Assembly (NCBI GenBank): GCA_963170055.1
Contig: CAUJGJ010000378.1
Span: forward strand, 47,501-111,500
Direction of reading: 5' to 3'
Origin: Halisarca cf. caerulea
Lineage: Eukaryota > Porifera > Demospongiae > Chondrillida > Halisarcidae
DNA: 64,000 bases
The notes under the pieces were generated by a model. That model had not been told where the DNA came from, did no database searches, and saw only the letters and a program-made list of their open reading frames with translations. Of this stretch, positions 53,881 to 64,000 are shown piece after piece. The translations under genes and the position numbers were made by a program. Every line of letters starts with the position of its first letter. The first letter of the stretch is position 1.

Positions 53881-56489
53881 CCTTAAAACCAACTGTAGGC
53901 ATGATATGAAGTCAGCGTTTGGATACACTACTGAACAGCTAGCTACTAGATTGGCGTAAGTCTAAGATACTTACAGTTCACGCATAAGTAGTTTCTTGCT
54001 TTTCCAGTTCATGGCCACTGAACCTTTTCTGTTCAGTTCATCTAAGCATACAAGAAGACAACTCATGGCATCTTCGCATCTTTGCGCATATATAGGAGCG
54101 TGACGCCGTGTGGCAAACCACGTGTAATGATTTCAAAATGCAGGTAGCCATGTTTTTTCCTGATCCTAATATGTTGCAGCATATGCAATTGGTCAGCCAT
54201 GCTGGTCTCCATTTTCGGCAGCCATTTGCTATGACGTAACCTCGTCGTGACGAATATCGAATTGGCGCGTGCGAGGCGCGTGCGACTGCCACGTGCATAG
54301 ATACTGTGATTGTACGTAGCAGTTTCAAGTGTCTATGGTTGTAGTAAATGTTTCTGGAAACGCGTATTCAACATTCAAAACAACTCAAATCAAACTCAAT
54401 ATCAAATAGCTTTACCAGAGCCCTCTTTCATACAAATACAAAGTATACAAACACCAAGGCACACATACACATGCCCATGCAGGAAAGCATACCATTGCAA
54501 AGCATGACCCAGACTAATCAAGCACAGCTAGTTGACATACAATGCTCTGTACAACTGCTTAGCAATATTGGCCATGTCCATTGTATACATCACATGTGCA
54601 CATTATCAATTAAATCAAACACCGGCATCACAAGCAAATCAGTCAGCGGTATACCACATGTTGAACCTCACAATCCGGCTGCAATCACAACCAAATTCAA
54701 CACTTACCACAAGTGCAAATTTTGAAAGTGCACTCAACACAGATCCCGAAATTATGCATAAATTTCACCAACAACAGTTCAAATGGACTGAGGAAAACAT
54801 AATGTACTACTTGAATCTTGAAATATGCCATGGGCAATGCCCCATTATGATAACAATGATCGCATAGACCAGTGAATGAATTGCTACAGAAGGATTGGCA
54901 ATATATGGCATTTCCAACACTATATTTCCGTATGCATCAGGTGATCCTACCACGAAAGATTGACAACTGAAAAGCAATGAGCTTATCAGAATCTTTCAAA
55001 CATTTAATCCCTTAATTCTGGTGAAGTGAGAAATAACATTTGTATGGCGATTTACTAGTCATCCATGATTAAAGTATTATGTGTTGAACATGAAACAACG
55101 GAATCACTTATTGCATGTCTCAATCTCATGCAGTAATGTGTACTTAAAGCAACACCCAAGTGATGCAGCACTTACATTACAGCAATTATAAGAACCATAT
55201 GGTTGACAAGTCAACATATTAGGAGCAATTAATGTCTCATTTGCATAACTTAGTATGTAACGGCAATTTGCACGGAGTCTGAAATTTAATGTCAGGTGAC
55301 ATTTGTGATATACTGATGTCCAGCCAGCTGTGACCTACATCGCAGCGCTTGCGTATAAACGTGGGTCACAGTTGGTTGGACTGGAGTTCACCCTGCACGG
55401 TGTTAGTCTGGTGTAGCTCAGATCCGATCTCACTCGGCCATTTTCAGGGACTGACATCACTGGGTGAGCCTTCCTGGTGACGTCCTTCACAGTGAACATG
55501 GATCTGGCTACATGGCACTAGCATGGTGTATGATCATAGTGTCTATATACGTATATAGACACTCTACAGAGTATTCTAATTATAAGTCATACATATGGTA
55601 AATTTCAAGATGGTTTTAAAACGTTTCGACCCCACTAAGTCTTTTTGTTTTGTTCCACTAATTTGAAAGCTACTGACTTTAGGTTGCCGGTACGTAATTA
55701 TCACAGAAACCAAGTGAAACACAGGCTGCGGTCAGAATAATCATTCACAAGTACAACAACCAAGATCACAACATTTTCAAACACATAATCTCATCTACGT
55801 ACTCAATCCCAAATTACAGAACCAAATTAAATGAATCGGATCTAGAGCTTCCAGCTGATTATGCAGGACAGACAAACATATTGCCACACATTGTATACGA
55901 CCAACACAGTCATCACTTTTCACCACAAACAGTGAATAGGAACAAATGAACCCTAACCCTAACCCTAACCCAATACTGGTATTGGTCATGAATGTGGCCA
56001 GTCTGTAAAAACATACAAATTAATCATGTAATATATTATGCTTCTGAATCAGTGAGATGCATTCAAGACAAACATCAACATCTCTCATAATTCTATTCCC
56101 AAGTTCAACTTAATAACATCCATGTCTGCAAATTTATATTTATGCATAGTGTCAAAACTGAAGACATACTCATAGCGTGCACCTATTATGTACACACACA
56201 GGAAGCAATTGCAAGGTGGTCAACAAGGGTAACCACCCACTGTGCCACCAAGTGACCATGTACCCATCAGTGCAGTGTGTAAAAGCGGATTAGCCCAATG
56301 CATAATACTCAGACACTGGTACACAAGGGTGACAATGGTACATGCTGCAGCACAGCACATCAGTCATTGACAATATTATCATGTGACACAATTCAGCAAC
56401 GCAATCCCGCGAGGTTCTGAACTTTGTTCACAACTAGTTATAATGGATACTCCCACGCGACGCCAACGGTCAGATCGGCTCTAAGTACT
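53881..56489. other. Right flank of the KDZ1/PLP2 unit, no gene supported
   Basis: An AC-rich stretch at about 54360-54870 carries two overlapping plus-strand frames (125 and 111 codons) with unusual Asn/Gln/Thr-rich composition but no recognised motif. A 62-bp inverted repeat (TCCAGCCAGCTGTGACC versus GGTCACAGTTGGTTGGA) lies at 55319-55380. No terminal repeat matching the left flank was found by eye. Confidence 0.4.
55951..55971. repeat. Short interstitial telomere-type repeat
   Basis: Three and a half units of CCCTAA (TTAGGG on the other strand), the metazoan telomere motif. Too short to be a telomere. Confidence 0.85.
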
Positions 56490-57399
56490 ACGGGCGCCTG
56501 CGGGGACGGTCAAGCTGGCCAGACTACTCCACGTATACGTGCCACCAAGACAAAGAGAATCTACTTGAAGTAAGACAATATTGCACCTTACTTTCTTATA
56601 GCAATAAAATCAGCACGCATTTCAAGTCTAAAGGCTCAAACAATTACCGTAACGATACGTGTGTGGTAAGCTAGCGGAACAAACAATATAAGGATATATA
56701 TATATACATACATTGGCAAACTTTTATTACTAGGTAAGTACTGCCGAAGAAAAAATCACAAAGGTTGACTTATACAGATTCTGTCCGCGCTGGGAAATCT
56801 CTACCAGCTCTCTGACACAAATCCGTCCACCAACTACGGATACGTGGGACACGCAGGCTCGATTCGTGGGGTGAACTGCATGGAATATCGCATACCAACG
56901 CAATAACAACGCGCGTGCATACTGCATCGCCGTGCACGTGGTTAATCACAAACGCAAGCTTTCATCGGCGGAACACGGCAATAGTTTTGCTAGCCTCTTA
57001 AGACAGTGCATGCAGCGAGCAACTGAGAATTCCAAGTCAAACAGAATAAGCTTACAACATCAATGGCAATAACAATATCATTGGATATCATCTTAATAAT
57101 AATAATATGACGATACAAACAAAATTAATAACAACGAAATGTTTACTCTAGATATTGCCAGCTTGAAGATAAAATTGGTTTTTTGATTCATGCATGACTT
57201 GCTACACAACCCCATAATGATATATCCACAGTTTCTCTCATATGTGGTCAGCACCTGTTGAAAAGAAAGATGTGAAGTTATAATCCATGCGGCAAATTTA
57301 TCACATGCATTGACTGATGTACACTCACACATGCATGTGGACGCACACACAAACACCCACACCCACCCACACACAAACACACAAACACACACAGACACA

Positions 57400-57439
<40 letters not shown>

Positions 57440-57506
57440 CCACCCATGCACAAACACACACACACACACACACACACGCACACTACACACACACACACAC
57501 ACACAC

Positions 57507-57584
<78 letters not shown>

Positions 57585-57595
57585 TACACACACAC

Positions 57596-57642
<47 letters not shown>

Positions 57643-57676
57643 ACACACACACACACTCACACACACACATACACCC

Positions 57677-57723
<47 letters not shown>

Positions 57724-57757
57724 ACACACACACACACTCACACACACACATACACCC

Positions 57758-57808
<51 letters not shown>

Positions 57809-57809
57809 A

Positions 57810-57853
<44 letters not shown>

Positions 57854-58148
57854 AATAGTCTAAACTATGTAGTCCCATTTCCCCTGTCAGATATTCTGAG
57901 GGTATAACCATATAGATGAGCATAGGACTAGATGAGGATAGGACTAGATAAGCATAGGGCTGGATGAGCATAGAGCTACACACACGTGAGGCTAGATGGG
58001 TACAAGGCTTGACAGAGTTCAGTTAGGCTGAGTACACATTGTATTACACAATTGGTTTGTGGCTATTAGATTATACACAAGAAGGAAGTAAGTAAAAGTA
58101 TGTTAACAACTGGAAATATTGTGTCCAAAAAGTAGCACTTTACCCAGT
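56490..58148. repeat. Segmental duplication block C, copy 2 (3' flank of ANK4)
   Basis: Parallels 23911-25490: GGGCGCCTGCGGGG and AGCTGGCCAGACTA, GAATCTACTTGAA, CACAAAGGTTGACTTATACA, CCAGCTCTCTGACAC, CA tract, GAGTTCAGTTAG, then the 29-bp minisatellite. The 104-bp MITE of copy 1 is missing. No gene seen. Confidence 0.8.
57342..57852. repeat. Long compound (CA)n microsatellite
   Basis: About 510 bp of CA repeats with TGCACAC, TACACCCAAC and GCCACC interruptions; a TACACCCAAC-bearing sub-block is itself duplicated (about 57625-57690 and 57710-57770). Paralogous to 24439-24931. Confidence 0.97.
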
Positions 58149-59345
58149 ACAAGTGTGTGGTCGGGTCCTACTGGATCACAAGTGTGTGGTCGGGTCCTAC
58201 TGGATCACAAGTGTGTAGTCGGGTCCTACTGGATCACAAGTGTGTGGTCTGGTCCTACTGGATCACAAGTGTGTGGTCGGGTCCTACTGGATCACAAGTG
58301 TGTGGTCGGGTCCTACTGGATCACAAGTGTGTGGGTGAGTCCTACTGGATCACAAGTGTGTGGTCGGGTCCTATTGGATCACAAGTGTGTGGTTGGGTCC
58401 TACTGGATCACAGGTGTGTGGTCGGGTCCTACTGGATCACAAGTGTGTGGTCAGGTCCTACTGGATCACAAGTGTGTGGTCGGGTCCTACTGGATTACAA
58501 GTGTGTGGTCGGGTTCTACTGGATCACAAGTGTGTGGTCGGGTCCTACTGGATCACAAGTGTGTGGTCGGGTCCTACTGGATCACAAGTGTGTGGTCGGG
58601 TCCTACAGGATCACAAGTGTGTGGTTGGGTCCTATTGGATCACAAGTGTGTGGTCGGGTCCTACTGGATCACAAGTGTGTGGTCGGGTCCTACTGGATCA
58701 CAAGTGTGTGGTCGGGTCCTACTGGATCACAAGTGTGTGGGTGAGTCCTACTGGATCACAAGTGTGTGGTCAGGTCCTACTGGATCACAAGTGTGAGGTT
58801 GGGTCCTACTGGATCACAGGTGTGTGGTCGGGTCCTACTGGATCACAAGTGTGTGGTCGGGTCCTACTGGATCACAAGTGTGTGGTCTGGTCCTACTGGA
58901 TCACAAGTGTGTGGTCGGGTCCTACTGGATCACAAGTGTGTGGTCGGGTCCTACTGGATCACAAGTGTGTGGGTGAGTCCTACTGGATCACAAGTGTGTG
59001 GTCGGGTCCTATTGGATCACAAGTGTGTGGTTGGGTCCTACTGGATCACAGGTGTGTGGTCGGGTCCTACTGGATCACAAGTGTGTGGTCAGGTCCTACT
59101 GGATCACAAGTGTGTGGTCGGGTCCTACTGGATTACAAGTGTGTGGTCGGGTTCTACTGGATCACAAGTGTGTGGTCGGGTCCTACTGGATCACAAGTGT
59201 GTGGTCTGGTCCTACTGGATCACAAGTGTGTGGTCGGGTCCTACTGGATCACAAGTGTGTGGTCGGGTCCTACTGGATCACAAGTGTGTGGGTGAGTCCT
59301 ACTGGATCACAAGTGTGTGGTCGGGTCCTACTGGATCACAACTTG
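58149..59345. repeat. 29-bp minisatellite, array 3 (~41 copies)
   Basis: Same 29-bp unit as arrays 1 and 2, 3' of ANK4. Variant units (GGGTGAGTCCTACTGG at ~58332, GGATTACAAGTG at ~58492) recur 638 bp (22 units) later, showing a higher-order duplication. Ends with AACTTGACAGGCTCACATG. Confidence 0.97.
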
Positions 59346-59394
59346 ACAGGCTCACATGTAAGAATTAACAGAACAAGTGATCACCTCACACTTG

Positions 59395-59705
59395 TGGTCC
59401 TACTGGATCACAAGTGTGTGGGTGAGTCCTACTGGATCACAAGTGTGTGGTCAGGTCCTACTGGATCACAAGTGTGAGGTTGGGTCCTACTGGATCACAG
59501 GTGTGTGGTCGGGTCCTACTGGATCACAAGTGTGTGGTCGGGTCCTACTGGATCACAAGTGTGTGGTCGGGTCCTACAGGATCACATGTGTATGGTCGAG
59601 TCCTACTGGATCACATGTGTATGGTCGAGTCCTACTGGATCACAAGTGTGTGGTTGGGTCCTACTGGATCACAAGTGTGTGGTCGGGTCCTACTGGATCA
59701 CAACT
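59395..59705. repeat. 29-bp minisatellite, array 4 (~11 copies)
   Basis: A second, short array after a 49-bp non-repeat spacer. Its right flank (AACTTGACAGGCTCACATG, then TAAGAATTAACAGAACAA) duplicates the right flank of array 3, so array plus flank was copied as a unit. Confidence 0.95.
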
Positions 59706-60013
59706 TGACAGGCTCACATGTAAGAATTAACAGAACAATGAGTTGCAATGAAATAATAATAATGTACGTAATAACAACACTCAACACTACAAACACATTT
59801 TGTATATGTTTTGTGTGTGTAGCAAGATTATGTCCATGTAAATCATGGAGACGCAGAACAAAACTAATTGAAGGAGCAGTGAAAATACAGCATGTGCATC
59901 CGCAGAACGGATCAAACCCAAACTCCTCATCACTAGTGGCTCTACTCTCTCAGGCAGGCTGGACCATCCCTGGAAGCTGCATGTAAGGCTTCGTAGCATC
60001 ACAATGTACCAGT
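59706..60013. other. ANK4 3' flank, no gene seen
   Basis: Homologous to 28737-29050 (ACGGATCAAACCCAAACTCC, GGACCATCCCTGGAA). No open frame supported. Confidence 0.5.
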
Positions 60014-63000
60014 CTACTCAAGCCATAGTTTAACATCCGGCTGGATTTTGGATGAAGTTGTGTTACACACTCCTTGCAACACTTGAAAGTGTAAGTCACT
60101 GACCAGAGTCAATGGTACAACATGTACTACCAGAAGATGTTCCTCACCTCCAGAACACTCTTTTGACAGTGCTTCTCTGACGTCTTCCACAAGAAGTAGA
60201 AATCCTGTCAAACTAAGAGCTTTAAGAACTGTCTTCCAAGTACGTGGGAGGTCTCCAGTACCATCTCCACTGTGCAACCATCGGCGGGTCAGTTCCTTGA
60301 AGCAGTCTTCCCCAATATTCTGACATTTCTGGGAAATTAGTCTTCTTGTGTTCAAATCCACATGTAAATAGACTGCAAACTCCTTCCACTGGGCACACAT
60401 CTTTCTCCCAAATAAATCAAAGAGCTTGTCAACAGTAAGAGTATTGGCATCAGCTGTATACATACAGAAGGTGATGAGAAGCATTGCTATACATATGTGA
60501 TATGCATATATCTGTACAAATAATAATAAAAGCATTACGACACACTAAAGTGTGCAACTTACAGCCAAAGGCAAAGTAAGATAATCAACAATTTCTGCAC
60601 TCACCATAACTGAGTGAAGGTAGCATTGTATCTGATGTGGGGATCTAAATGGTGAGGACAAGAAGGTGGTCACAGATACCAGATTGCAATGTCTAACAAG
60701 TGACATGTCCACCCACATTTGTCACAGACAGTCCTCTTTCAATCGTCTTCCTGATGTCGTCCATGGTCTTCTTGGTCTCAAAGTGTCCAATGGCATCAAG
60801 TAAGGTCTTCCAGGTCACACTGCGGCCATGTTCCAACCAGTACTTCAGCGTGGAGTAGTAGGCATCATCACTGCCATCAGCATCCTTGGCTACTTCGTCC
60901 AATACAGGTGCGCCTACTTTCAGAAGCTCACCCACTCTTCTCCATTTCTTCAACTCCTTAACATTCGACAGGACGCATTCCTCTACATCAGATTGTTCAG
61001 GTGTCTGTTCCAGAACAACATTCTCACGCACAGCCGCTTTGCTACCCTCCTCCTCTTTGATCACACACCCACACATCATCAGTAACGTACGGATATAATC
61101 TTCACCAAATTCACTCCCTCTCACTCTCTTCAGAGACCTAAGAACTTCCATACTTTTCTGTCCCATTTCCTTTGGCAGGTCAGCCCACATTCCTGGTCTA
61201 CCACCTGCTTTCTCTATCATGCCAGCAATGTCATGGAGCTCAAACTGACGAGCTACATCAAGTGGACTCAATCCATTGGGAAAGAGCTCATGAATGGTGT
61301 ACTTTGTGCGTGGATGGGAAATGACTCTTTCTGCATACTTGTGTTGATCTGTCGATTGCGCTCCTGGACCAAGCTGTTGGCAGGAAATGAGGGACAAATG
61401 AAGGGGATTCAGAGAATCATCCAAAATGTGAAACTCTTCATGCAAGTTCTCATTCACTTCCCAAGGCTCTAGCCTAGTACAAACAGCTTCCGCTAATTTA
61501 GGCATTCTCTGTTGATCTAATGGTAAATCAGAATCAACTATGTCATCAAATAAATTGACATGTCCACTGATAGCAGCCAAACACAGGACTCTGTTGATGT
61601 CAATGAGGTTATTTTTACTGAGCGTGCATATAATGTTAGCAAAGTTACTGCCATCACACACAATGCCACTTGCTTCAATACACGATTTCATTGTATGACT
61701 TGAAACACAGGCAAAAACAAAGTTTCTGCCATCACACGCAATACCACTTGCTTCAACAAATGAATTCATTTGATGACTTGAAGTACTTTTAAAAGCAATC
61801 AAATTCTCAAAAACATTTATTCCAAATTTATCAGGATGGCTAATCTTTGCTCCAGACAACATCAACCTACGTATTAGTTCTATGTGATATATGCCATAGA
61901 AGAGTGGTGTCCAACCGGACTGATTAACTGCATTGACATCAAATCCTCGGTTAACCAACAGATCAATTAGATCAGCCCTGCCGAAACCTACAGCAAAGTG
62001 AAGAGCAGTTAAGCCACCTTCGGTTGTCACATTTACTGGACAACCTTCATCCAACAATAGTGTGACTATGTCATTGTAGCCTTTTGCAACAGCCTGATGC
62101 AGTGGGGTTCCACCGTGGTCCGCAACCATTGTCATTGATGCCTTCCCACCTGACCTAACCAATGTACACACAGATTCCAGCTGATCATGGACAACTGCTG
62201 TGTGCAATGGAGTACCACCTCTATTGTCTACTAGGTTGACATCCAATCCTTGCTCAACAAGCATCTCAATTATGTCAACCTCACCAAATCTAGCTGCAAC
62301 ATGGGCAGCAGACATGCCATTGTCAGTTGGAACATTCGTCGGACAACCTTCTCTCAGCAATAAGGACACCATATCCTTGTGACCTTTTCCTGCAGCCTGA
62401 TGAAGTGGAGTACCTCGTTCATCAGCTATGACTGTCATCGATCTCCTTCCACCTAACCCAATCAATGTACGAGCTGATTCCAGTTGATTGTGACATGCTG
62501 CTGTATGCAAAGGTGTAAGTCCTTTATCGTCTTGTATATTGACATCCAACCCGTGACCCACCAACAGTTCGATAATGTCCACTTGACCACTTCCAGCTGC
62601 AATATGTAGGGCAGTGAGGTCACCGTTGATAGTCATATTCATTGGGCAGCCCTCACTCAGCAATAGTGAAACTATATCCTTGTTTCCTTGTATTACAGCA
62701 ACATGCAATGGAGTTCCTACATCTCTAGCTATCATTGTCATTGATCTCCTTCCTCCCAATCTGAGTAAAGCATGAACTAATTCCAATTGGTCTAGAATGG
62801 CTGCCAAATGCAAAGGAGTTCTTCCATCATCATCCTCTATATTAGCATCCAATCCACAATCTATAAGATAGCCAATAAGCTCTTCTTGGCCAAACTCCAC
62901 TGCACAATGGAGGACAGATACACTGTTGCTGGCTCGAGCGGTAACAGGACAACCTTCCTTCAGTAAAAGCGTGACCATATCTTTGTGACCGCCTGCTACA

Positions 63001-64000
63001 GCACGATGAAGGGGAGTCCCTCCCTCCCTGGCTATCTTTGTCAGTGACTTCCTTCCACCCAATCTGAATAATGTTTGTACTGATTCCAACTGACCTTGGG
63101 CAGCTGCTGAGTGTAAGGGAGTCCTACCTTTATTGTCCTCAACATTGACATCCAACCCATTCATTACCAATATTTCAATAACATGAACCATACCAAAACG
63201 AGCAGCTAAATGGAGTGCACTAGAGCTGTAACTGTTTCTAATGCCAATTGGACAACCTTCATTCAGTAAGAGTACGTCCTTGTGACCACCTGCTACAGCC
63301 TGATATATAGGAGAGTCCCTCTCTTCCTGGCTACTTTTGTCGGTGACTTTCTTCAGTTCAAGCAATGTATGTATCGATTCCAATTGACCTCGGGCAGCTG
63401 CTAAGTGTAAGGGAGTACGGCCTTTATTGTCTACAACATTGACATCTAACCCTTGTTTTACCAATAATTCAATAATGTCAATGTGACCATAAAAAGCTGC
63501 TAAATGGAGAGCACTTAAGCCATCACTGTCTCTGATGTCTATTGGACAACCTTCATTCAGTAAAAGTGTGACCACATTCTTGTGACCACTTACTGCAGCC
63601 TGATGTAGGGGAGTCCCGGCTTTAGCATCTACCATTGTCAACAGCTTCTTTTTACCCACACTAAGCAACATTTCAATAAGCTTCAGTTGACCCCTTGCTG
63701 CTGCTGCATGTAAGAGGGTGCACCCTGTTGATTTATGCACATATTTTGCTAAATTCAGGAGCATCTCAACTTCATCTTGTCCTTGCATAGTAGCATACAT
63801 AGAAGGAGTCCATCCATTATGGTCTACCGGGTCAATGCAACAACCTTTGTCAATGAGCAGTTTCACAGCATCTACCTGACCCTCACCAGCAGCACAATGG
63901 AGAGGTGTACGACCATCTTCATCAGTTGTGTCAACTGAAACACCTAATTCTAGATATTCCTTCAGTTTAGCAGTGTCTCCAGATCGAGCAGCATCAAAGA
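60014..64000 (-). CDS. ANK4: ankyrin-repeat protein with two Death-like domains (5' end beyond window)
   Basis: Partial at its 5' end: the frame stays open to the right edge, reading an ankyrin module (FDAARSGDTAKLKEYLEL) as in ANK2/3. Exons: 60717->64000, 60605-60644, 60014-60453, all in phase. Exon 1 ends with a Death-like domain (KKWRRVGELL, TLKYWLEHG, TWKTLLDAIGHFE). The symmetrical 90-nt linker exon of ANK2/3 is missing; the 40-nt exon joins straight to the second Death-like exon in frame. That exon is more diverged (QWKEFAVYLHVDLNTRRL, RTWKTVLKALSLTGFLLLV). Donor GGAG|GTGAGG at 60147 is conserved, but no following exon is seen before the minisatellite, so I used the read-through stop at 60014. 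An internal duplication near 61660-61770 repeats the VEASGIxCDGxNF segment. Confidence 0.8.
60148..60453 (-). CDS. ANK4 second Death-like-domain exon (306 nt to conserved donor)
   Basis: Acceptor GTATACAG and donor TTCTGGAG|GTGAGG delimit exactly 306 nt, the same length and phase as ANK2 exon 4. Sequence is clearly more divergent than ANK2 versus ANK3, mainly in the region replacing HVETRTTDVVYKQC with HVDLNTRRLISQKC. Confidence 0.7.

Noticed and set aside
54310..54867. AC-rich overlapping open frames (up to 125 codons) as a possible gene
   Set aside because: Low-complexity composition, overlapping frames of similar length and no recognisable domain; kept only as a remark.

Overview
The window looks like a piece of an invertebrate metazoan nuclear genome. 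It is AT-rich and microsatellite-rich, has canonical GT-AG introns (mostly 70-130 bp in the best-resolved gene), and carries tandemly duplicated ankyrin-repeat/Death-domain genes of the kind known to be expanded in early-branching animals. A demosponge is plausible because of the very short introns, but this is inference and the species cannot be fixed from the sequence alone.

The backbone is a tandem cluster of four paralogous minus-strand genes: ANK1 (1085-6589), ANK2 (13672-19782), ANK3 (29378-34372) and ANK4 (60014 to beyond the right edge). Each has one giant first coding exon. It encodes dozens of ankyrin repeats, many grouped in a 101-residue (303-bp) three-ankyrin super-module, followed by a Death-like domain. 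In ANK2-4 frame-consistent downstream exons add one or two further Death-like domains. The paralogues differ in module number and in number of Death-like domains. Flanking DNA is duplicated as well. A 29-bp minisatellite lies 3' of ANK2, ANK3 and ANK4 (about 12, 112 and 41+11 copies). Its plus-strand frames are all open only because 29 is not a multiple of 3; it is not coding.

Between the 5' flank of ANK3 and the 3' flank of ANK4, about 17 kb (roughly 39.3-56.5 kb) interrupts the duplicated backbone. It holds two plus-strand multi-exon genes. KDZ1 (42570-45520, 9 exons, 640 aa) has CxC-type cysteine clusters and a candidate D-D-E triad of the KDZ transposase class. PLP2 (45901-52803, 19 exons, 899 aa) has a P-loop ATPase core, basic linkers and a C-terminal PHD finger. 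The pair is bracketed by two arrays of a related 19-bp repeat in inverted orientation (40.19-41.2 kb and 53.59-53.88 kb). I read this as a candidate large composite DNA transposon, or its domesticated remnant, in which a KDZ-type transposase works with an ATPase/PHD accessory protein. Both gene models stay in frame across every junction, so the genes look intact.

The rest is intergenic DNA with small mobile elements: a 5'-truncated non-LTR retrotransposon (9215-10417), a 104-bp MITE with a 9-bp target duplication (23970-24073), two TA-flanked MITEs (38863-39037 and 47324-47501), a foldback element (36621-36911) and a Tigger/pogo-like terminal fragment near 9.0 kb. There are also long CA/TG/TA microsatellites and other minisatellites. 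No tRNA, rRNA or CRISPR array was recognised.
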